Assembly: GCF_000633255.1 (NCBI RefSeq)
Contig: NZ_AYMJ01000003.1
Coordinates: 62,001-126,000, forward strand
Direction of reading: 5' to 3'
DNA from: Pseudomonas sp. H1h
Lineage (GTDB): Bacteria; Pseudomonadota; Gammaproteobacteria; Pseudomonadales; Pseudomonadaceae
Length of the DNA: 64,000 nt
In this document: positions 63,854 to 64,000 of the stretch, piece after piece
Layout of the letters: each line of letters begins with the position of its first letter
How positions within the stretch are numbered: position 1 is the stretch's first letter
Program-made: the position numbers and the translations under genes
Notes under the pieces: generated by a model
What the model was told of the DNA's origin: nothing
Seen by the model: only the letters and a program-made list of their open reading frames with translations
Database searches by the model: none

Positions 63854-64000
63854 CAACGCGGCTCCTTGGTGGTGGTTGCGGCCTGCCAGCTCGGCGCACG
63901 TTTTTGCAGGAAGGCGCGCAAGCCTTCCTGGCCCTCAGGGCTGACACGGATGCGGGCGATGGCGTTTTCGGTGTAGCGGCGCAGGGCCGGAGTCAGCGCG
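63853..64000 (-). CDS. liuC: Methylglutaconyl-CoA hydratase LiuC, 3' end
   Basis: Only the last 48 codons or so are present; the gene continues past the right edge. The end reads ALRRYTENAIARIRVSPEGQEGLRAFLQKRAPSW, the C-terminal helix of an enoyl-CoA hydratase (crotonase) with the EGLRAFLxKRxPxW motif. It precedes liuD with overlapping stop and start codons, matching the order liuC-liuD of the leucine degradation operon. Confidence 0.85.
   Translation of the reverse strand, partial: ALTPALRRYTENAIARIRVSPEGQEGLRAFLQKRAPSWQAATTTKEPR

Overview
The window looks like a chromosome segment from a Pseudomonas of the P. fluorescens group. The evidence is high G+C coding sequence, the gene orders tig-clpP-clpX-lon-hupB-ppiD and tRNA Arg-His-Leu-His, a single PrrF-type iron sRNA gene, and about ten intergenic copies of the inverted REP/REPIN sequence typical of these species (core GTGGGAGCGRGCYTGCTCGCGAA). 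I see no prophage, transposase, integrase, CRISPR array or plasmid replicon. Species assignment is inference from remembered gene order, not a database search.

Layout. 1-14.5 kb holds housekeeping and envelope genes: partial trhP, a secreted isochorismatase-like hydrolase, an AI-2E family permease, a shikimate-dehydrogenase-like enzyme, a cupin, yceH, a DUF1993 gene, sstT, an MFS exporter beside nhaR, a TerC protein, a degenerate C39-type lipoprotein with two tandem acidic small proteins, and pbpG. 14.7-25.3 kb is a conserved core block: folD, four tRNAs, the trigger factor/ClpXP/Lon/HU/PpiD protein-quality cluster, and an odd tRNA-Asp-like gene between hupB and ppiD. 25.4-34.6 kb holds an MFS/LysR divergent pair, a DUF2242 lipoprotein, a nitrilase-like/AraC operon beside fadH, and a D-cysteine desulfhydrase/ACC-deaminase family gene.

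35.4-42.5 kb is a 2-aminoethylphosphonate (AEP) locus: phnX and phnW, a divergent LysR regulator, then a second LysR gene divergent from an OPA-type transporter and an FAD-dependent aminophosphonate oxidoreductase. It would import AEP or related aminophosphonates and convert them through phosphonoacetaldehyde to acetaldehyde and phosphate. 42.6-47.7 kb holds a short orphan VgrG, a YeeN/YebC protein, a leucine-rich-repeat protein kinase and zapE.

48.0-54.6 kb is a complete Csu-type (spore coat U) chaperone-usher pilus operon: four pilins, chaperone, usher and a two-domain tip protein. 54.7-57.8 kb is a compact stress module: an ECF sigma factor and anti-sigma factor divergent from a catalase-like haem protein and cytochrome b561. 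Matching promoter-like sequences with the same spacing face both ways in the intergenic region, suggesting one self-regulated unit. 57.8-64 kb holds an MFS exporter, an M14 carboxypeptidase, the Fur-box-controlled prrF sRNA, a DUF6124 gene, a stand-alone S24-type repressor and the end of the leucine/isovalerate (liu) operon (liuC partial, liuD), with no liuE after it.

The strongest leads for something undescribed are the divergent ECF promoters, the tRNA-Asp-like gene, the AEP locus extension, the LRR-kinase, and two proteins that keep an enzyme fold but lack its catalytic residues (C39-type lipoprotein, nitrilase-like membrane protein).
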